NCBI GenBank assembly: GCA_003241645.1
Contig: QFOX01000079.1
Coordinates: 1-7,579 of the forward strand
Reading direction: 5' to 3'
Length of the DNA stretch: 7,579 nt
Source of the DNA: Azospirillum brasilense
GTDB taxonomy: Bacteria > Pseudomonadota > Alphaproteobacteria > Rickettsiales > UBA3002
Position numbers and translations under genes: made by a program
The notes under the pieces: model-generated
Databases searched by the model: none
Told to the model about the DNA's origin: nothing
What the model saw: only the letters and a program-made list of their open reading frames with translations
Part shown: piece after piece, positions 4,565 to 7,579 of the stretch
How positions within the stretch are numbered: position 1 is the stretch's first letter
How the letters are laid out: each line of letters opens with the position of its first letter

Positions 4565-5796
4565 GTACCACCCGCGCAGCTGAGGAGATTTTGAAAACGC
4601 TGGTCGCGTTCGACACCACCAGCTCGGATTCCAACATGGCGCTGATCGAGTGGGTGGAGCAGTATTTAGATACGCACGGCGTGTGGCATGAGCGCGTGCA
4701 GGAACATGACGAGCACGGCATAAAAAAAACGTCGCTGCTGGCGCGCATCGGCCCGGCGGTGGAAGGTGGCATCGTGCTCTCCGGCCATACGGATGTGGTG
4801 CCGGTCACCGGCCAGCAATGGACCGGCGGGCAGGGCGCGCAGACCGCCTTCACCCTGACCGAGCGCGACGGCAAGCTGTATGGCCGCGGCGCGTCGGACA
4901 TGAAGGGGTTCCTCGCGCTGGCGCTCGCGCAGGTCCCGGAATTCGTGGCGCAAGAGCAGCGCGGCGAACTGAAGCGCCCGGTGTGGCTTGCCTTCAGCCA
5001 CGACGAAGAGATCGGCTGCAAATGCGCCGAACCCATGGCCAAAGAATTCATGGCGCGCGACGTGAAGCCCGCCCTGATCGTGGTGGGCGAGCCCACCCTG
5101 ATGCAGGTGGTGGACGAACACAAAGGCATCGATTCGTTCGAGACCATCATTCGCGGCAAGGCGGGGCATTCCAGCGCGCCGGAACTGGGCACGAATGCGG
5201 GCTACATCATGGCGGAACTGGCGCTGACGCTGCGCGACATCAACGCGGCGGAACGCAGCCACGCCTCGGCCAGCGAGAGCCGTTTTCCCACGCCGCACAG
5301 CACGGTGCATGCCGGTATTTTCCATGCGGGCACGGCGCGCAACATCATTCCCGACCATGCGGAGCTGAAATGGGAAGTGCGCCCGTTGCCCGGCCGCGCG
5401 GTGGAAGAGGTGCTGGCCCCCTATTACGCGAAGATCGCGCAGCTGCAGCAGCGCTACCCCGATTGCACGATCGACACCCACCAGCTAACGCATGTGCACG
5501 GCCTGAAACGCCAGAGCGACGAGGCCATTCAACTGGCGAATTACCTGGCGGGCAGCAATGCTGCCGCCACGGCCGTGAATTACGGCACCGAGGGCGGCGC
5601 CATGGGCTCGTACGGATTCCCGACCGTGATCTGCGGGCCGGGCAGCATCGATCAGGCGCACCAGCCGGATGAATATATCGCGCGCAGCGAGCTGGCCAAA
5701 GGTGCGGCGATGATGGCGCGCGTGGGCGAGGTGCTCAGCCGCGCGGCATGGGTTGCGCGCAGCGCCGGGCGCGATGAAGCGGCGCGCGAACGCTAA
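4561..5796 (+). CDS. argE: Acetylornithine deacetylase (M20 family)
   Basis: A 411-residue zinc-dependent M20 hydrolase. ArgE removes the acetyl group from N-acetylornithine, giving ornithine and acetate for arginine synthesis in the cytoplasm. The metal and catalytic residues are all visible: GHTD with H76 and D78, RGASDMKG with the bridging D113, HDEEIGC with the general base E149 and ligand E150, GEPT with E177, GKAGHSS with H203 of the dimerisation domain, and H367 in IDQAHQPDEY. The 'SGHTDVVPV' and 'GPGSIDQAHQPDEY' wording favours ArgE over DapE or carboxypeptidase G2; DapE is the main alternative. The start overlaps the previous stop as ATGA. The C-terminus carries about 20 extra basic and alanine-rich residues. 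Codons 54-57 contain a run of eight A (4722-4729), unusual in this GC-rich gene. Confidence 0.88.
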   Translation: MSTTRAAEEILKTLVAFDTTSSDSNMALIEWVEQYLDTHGVWHERVQEHDEHGIKKTSLLARIGPAVEGGIVLSGHTDVVPVTGQQWTGGQGAQTAFTLTERDGKLYGRGASDMKGFLALALAQVPEFVAQEQRGELKRPVWLAFSHDEEIGCKCAEPMAKEFMARDVKPALIVVGEPTLMQVVDEHKGIDSFETIIRGKAGHSSAPELGTNAGYIMAELALTLRDINAAERSHASASESRFPTPHSTVHAGIFHAGTARNIIPDHAELKWEVRPLPGRAVEEVLAPYYAKIAQLQQRYPDCTIDTHQLTHVHGLKRQSDEAIQLANYLAGSNAAATAVNYGTEGGAMGSYGFPTVICGPGSIDQAHQPDEYIARSELAKGAAMMARVGEVLSRAAWVARSAGRDEAARER

Positions 5797-5799
5797 GGC

Positions 5800-5827
5800 T
5801 TGCCAAGTGCGCCCAGCGAACTATATT
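5800..5827 (+). promoter_or_regulatory. apaG: Promoter of apaG, probably leaderless
   Basis: TTGCCA (5800-5805) and TATATT (5822-5827) are separated by 16 bases, a good sigma-70-type pair. The apaG ATG begins 7 bases after the -10 hexamer, where transcription normally starts, and no Shine-Dalgarno is present. A leaderless apaG mRNA is the simplest reading. The -35 lies 4 bases after the argE stop. Confidence 0.6.
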
Positions 5828-5834
5828 TCGCGGC

Positions 5835-6227
5835 ATGTTCACCAAGACCACGCATTCGATCAAGATCACGGCGATGCCGAAATTCCTCGACCAGCATTCC
5901 GAGCCGGACGAGGCGCATTTTGTGTGGGCCTACACCATCCAGCTTGAGAATTGCGGCGACCAGACCGTGCAGCTGATGAACCGCCACTGGAAGATCACCG
6001 ATGCGCATGGGCTGACGCAGGAAGTGCGCGGCCCCGGCGTGATCGGCGAACAGCCGGTGCTGAAACCCGGCGAAGCGTTCCGCTACACCAGCGGCACGGC
6101 GCTCACCACCGCCTCGGGCATCATGTTCGGGGAATACGAAATGGTCACGCCGGAAGGCGAACATTTCGAAGTGGAAGTGCCCGCTTTCTCGCTCGACAGC
6201 CCCTACGATCTGGGCCGCCCGAATTAA
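5835..6227 (+). CDS. apaG: ApaG protein
   Basis: A 130-residue ApaG (DUF525), usual length for the family, with a fibronectin-III-like beta sandwich. The conserved run is fully present: FVWAYTIQLEN (29-39), VQLMNRHWKITDAHG (45-59), EVRGPGVIGEQPVLKPGE (63-80), YTSGTALTT (84-92), GIMFGEYEM (95-103) and the closing VPAF (115-118). The GPGVIGEQP glycine-rich motif is of the kind once compared with nucleotide-binding loops. ApaG has been linked to Co2+ resistance and Mg2+ efflux in enteric bacteria, but its biochemical role is not settled. It lies 38 bases after argE and has its own good promoter, so it need not depend on the ubiH-argE transcript. No terminator separates it from the next gene, 59 bases on. 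Confidence 0.92.
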   Translation: MFTKTTHSIKITAMPKFLDQHSEPDEAHFVWAYTIQLENCGDQTVQLMNRHWKITDAHGLTQEVRGPGVIGEQPVLKPGEAFRYTSGTALTTASGIMFGEYEMVTPEGEHFEVEVPAFSLDSPYDLGRPN

Positions 6228-6258
6228 TCGCACTTGTCATACGTTTGTAACATTGCGC

Positions 6259-6267
6259 TGCTATAGT
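6259..6267 (+). promoter_or_regulatory. Extended -10 promoter element
   Basis: TGCTATAGT is an extended -10 (TGn plus TATAGT, one mismatch to TATAAT). A start of transcription near 6274 would leave a leader of about 13 bases that still holds AAGGA (6276-6280), 6 bases before the ATG at 6287. TTGTCA at 6234-6239 is 22 bases away and too far for a standard -35, as expected when the extended -10 carries recognition. Confidence 0.45.
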
Positions 6268-6286
6268 GCAGGGTGAAGGAATCATT

Positions 6287-6661
6287 ATGCCCGGACCGAC
6301 CGACAATATGGCCGCCATCATGGCCTCGATGCAGACCCCCAGCGGGGGTCAGCCCGGCCGCTTGGGTGGGATTCTGCCCGACGTGCAGATGGCGCCGATC
6401 CTGTCGCTGAAGGGCTTCAACATCGATAACCCCATTATGCGCACGGGCGGGCAGAAAGCCCCGACCTTCTTCGGCAAATTGCTGGGCGACATGGGCTTCA
6501 GCGCCGAGAATTTCAAGCAAAGCCTCAGCCAGGTGAACCAGGGCGGCATGATCCAGCAATGCAGCCCCGCCGATATTTACGGCCATGGGCTGGATACGGG
6601 CGGTTCGTTCGTATCGCGTATTGGCATATCCGCCGGCGATGGCGGCCATGAAATTGGCTGA
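6287..6661 (+). CDS. Hypothetical protein, 124 residues
   Basis: Not recognised. The ATG at 6287 is chosen because AAGGA (6276-6280) lies 6 bases before it; the GTG 21 bases upstream in the same frame falls within the extended -10 element and lacks a ribosome site. The protein is rich in Gly (about 18 residues) and Met, and weakly charged. It has no signal peptide or membrane segment. The first 60 residues look flexible (MQTPSGGQPGRLGGILP), followed by one likely amphipathic helix (about 61-84, FFGKLLGDMGFSAENFKQSL) and a Gly-rich end (GDGGHEIG). A single cysteine (C92) is present. The composition suggests a partly disordered or surface-exposed protein. A promoter of its own lies just upstream. 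Confidence 0.6.
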   Translation: MPGPTDNMAAIMASMQTPSGGQPGRLGGILPDVQMAPILSLKGFNIDNPIMRTGGQKAPTFFGKLLGDMGFSAENFKQSLSQVNQGGMIQQCSPADIYGHGLDTGGSFVSRIGISAGDGGHEIG

Positions 6662-6838
6662 TTAAGCCGATAATTTTCAATTTATCATTATAAAGCATAA
6701 AGTTGAAGCTATGCGCTGTGCGCATGCCACCCTTTCGGAATGACCGCTACTCGTGCGCGGTGCCATGGCGCATACAGGCCCCAACAAGAAACGTTACGGC
6801 AAGCAGTTGCGCGAACCAACCGCTTGTAGGGGATGACC
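6662..6838 (+). promoter_or_regulatory. AT-rich promoter region and long leader before the lipoprotein gene
   Basis: A 177-base gap. Its first 40 bases (about 6670-6703) are markedly AT-rich for this genome and contain TATAAA (6689-6694) and TAAAGT (6698-6703), the latter 17 bases after TTTCAA (6675-6680); one of these is probably the promoter. About 130 bases would then form the leader, including a perfect hairpin ATGCGC/GCGCAT with a 3-base loop (6711-6725) and the palindrome GCCATGGC near 6762-6769. No convincing coding frame was seen here. A small RNA or structured leader is possible but unproven. Confidence 0.35.
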
Positions 6839-7027
6839 ATGAAACGCGTAGTTACCAGCCTTGCGCTTGTCGCGATGATGACGGCGACCGCCGCCTGCAG
6901 CGACAGTCGCGATATGGCGCAGCTCAACACCAGCACGGTGCAGCTCAACGCCATCCATTGGGACGAAATGGCCGCGGCCGATACCAGCGCCCATGTCACC
7001 AACAACAGCCTCATCTTCATGCGCTAA
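6839..7027 (+). CDS. Small probable lipoprotein, 62 residues
   Basis: The N-terminus is a typical lipoprotein signal: basic MKR, a hydrophobic core (about residues 4-16, VVTSLALVAMMTA) and a small-residue end ATAAC with the lipidation cysteine at C20. Thr at -3 departs from the usual Leu-like residue of the lipobox, so lipidation is likely rather than certain. The mature part would be 43 residues, polar, with T/N/S-rich stretches and no known domain. The start at 6839 is chosen because AGGGG (6828-6832) sits 6 bases upstream and the signal begins exactly there; the in-frame ATG at 6833 lies too close to that site. A perfect 8-bp hairpin follows the stop. Family not recognised. Confidence 0.6.
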   Translation: MKRVVTSLALVAMMTATAACSDSRDMAQLNTSTVQLNAIHWDEMAAADTSAHVTNNSLIFMR

Positions 7028-7032
7028 CGAGA

Positions 7033-7054
7033 AACGCCCGGAAAATCGGGCGTT
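7033..7054 (+). terminator. Stem-loop after the lipoprotein gene
   Basis: AACGCCCG (7033-7040) pairs perfectly with CGGGCGTT (7047-7054) around the 6-base loop GAAAAT, starting 6 bases after the stop. It is placed like an intrinsic terminator, but no T run follows (the next bases are CCGTCAT), so it may act only partly or stabilise the mRNA end. Confidence 0.55.
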
Positions 7055-7114
7055 CCGTCATCATAACGTCACATCCATGCGCTAGGTACGCCGCGAACCT
7101 TTGAGGATGTCGCC

Positions 7115-7579
7115 ATGCGTACCCGCAACCAATACCATGTTTATGACCTGCCCGAGAACATGCCGTCGCAGGCGGCCACACTGGTGCTGCAATGGCTGAA
7201 AGAAGCCCGTGCCACGCAACCCGTGCCGCTGCAGAACGTGGTGAATGCGCTGTGCTATGGCACCAGCCCGAACCGCCCCGCGGTGGTGCCCGCCGCTGCA
7301 CCGGCCAGCGCCACCGGCGGCATGCACACCACGGAAGCGCGCATCCACGCCATGCGCGGCCACCTGATGGGCGAGGCGAGCATCAATCACACGGTGCGGC
7401 TGTTCCCACAGCAGGACGCTGCGGAAGCGACCGCCGCCTTGCGCCACGCCGTGCAGGCCGATCACGCGCAGTGGCACGCGCATGTGCTCACCCGCATGGG
7501 GCAGACCGAAAACCTGGAAGAGTTCTGCAGCCTCATGGCGGTGTACCAGGGCTTCGATACGCTCAACGCCATGCTGCAC
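7115..7579 (+). CDS. Hypothetical protein, N-terminal 155 residues (cut by window end)
   Basis: The frame is open from the ATG at 7115 to the edge, so the C-terminus is missing. GAGGA (7103-7107) lies 7 bases before the ATG. Nearly all third positions are G or C, which supports this strand over the long antisense frame. Not recognised. A helical N-terminal part (about 15-47, ATLVLQWLKEARA and LQNVVNALC) is followed by a Pro/Ala linker (51-68), then a predicted helical part (72-155) rich in histidine: 10 His between residues 71 and 155, including HAQWHAH (117-123). The spacing does not fit a metal-binding motif I know, but metal or proton-linked binding is conceivable. No signal peptide or membrane segment. 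It is preceded by the stem-loop at 7033-7054, so it is probably a separate transcript. Confidence 0.6.
   Translation, partial: MRTRNQYHVYDLPENMPSQAATLVLQWLKEARATQPVPLQNVVNALCYGTSPNRPAVVPAAAPASATGGMHTTEARIHAMRGHLMGEASINHTVRLFPQQDAAEATAALRHAVQADHAQWHAHVLTRMGQTENLEEFCSLMAVYQGFDTLNAMLH

Noticed and set aside
4666..5481. 271-codon open frame on the minus strand
   Set aside because: Antisense to argE, which has all its metal ligands. The translation is His/Arg-rich, typical of an antisense shadow.
6711..6743. Ten-codon frame starting at the ATG in the lipoprotein leader
   Set aside because: No ribosome site, and the ATG is explained by the ATGCGC/GCGCAT hairpin.
7082..7579. 165-codon minus-strand frame open to the right edge
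   Set aside because: The plus-strand frame from 7115 has a ribosome site at the right distance and strong third-position GC bias; this one is its shadow.

Overview
The window is a dense, GC-rich chromosomal stretch that reads as alphaproteobacterial. Several things point there: the tail of a LolA-type lipoprotein chaperone, a small DUF1150-type protein (a family I know mainly from Alphaproteobacteria), and the company of lolA, xth, an Amt-like gene and a UbiH-type hydroxylase. From memory, many Alphaproteobacteria keep ubiH-like, glnK-amtB, ftsK, lolA and xth close together. No tRNA, rRNA, CRISPR array, IS element or prophage gene was seen, and I cannot name the genus.

Layout: (1) 2-235 is the C-terminal end of lolA, followed by a structured intergenic repeat ending in a good intrinsic terminator (248-332). 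(2) 347-1206 holds a long hairpin, a DUF1150-like gene, a 34-residue single-pass membrane microprotein and an unrecognised 125-residue protein whose stop overlaps that of the convergent gene. (3) 3278-1203 on the minus strand holds a polytopic membrane protein that looks like a degenerate ammonium transporter, a second copy of the structured repeat, and exodeoxyribonuclease III. (4) 3326-5796 on the plus strand holds a UbiH/COQ6-type FAD monooxygenase overlapping by 4 bases (ATGA) with argE. (5) 5835-7579 holds apaG, three small unrecognised genes (a 124-residue protein, a 62-residue probable lipoprotein and a histidine-rich protein cut by the window end) and their small regulatory sites.

How the genes relate: mostly housekeeping. 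LolA carries lipoproteins to the outer membrane, Xth repairs abasic DNA, the UbiH-like enzyme hydroxylates the ubiquinone ring, and ArgE makes ornithine for arginine synthesis. They do not form one pathway. Sharing of promoters, overlaps and coupled starts is the main link between neighbours.

Most interesting points: (a) a two-copy intergenic element (248-332 plus, 2061-2148 minus) in which a series of small hairpins is kept in the same order although the stem sequences have changed; (b) an Amt-fold protein without recognisable twin-histidine and Phe-gate motifs, apparently sitting at the ancestral amtB locus; (c) start codons exactly 7 bases after a -10-like hexamer for three genes (one good, two weak hexamers), which suggests leaderless mRNAs, including a mirror-symmetric divergent promoter at 3279-3325.
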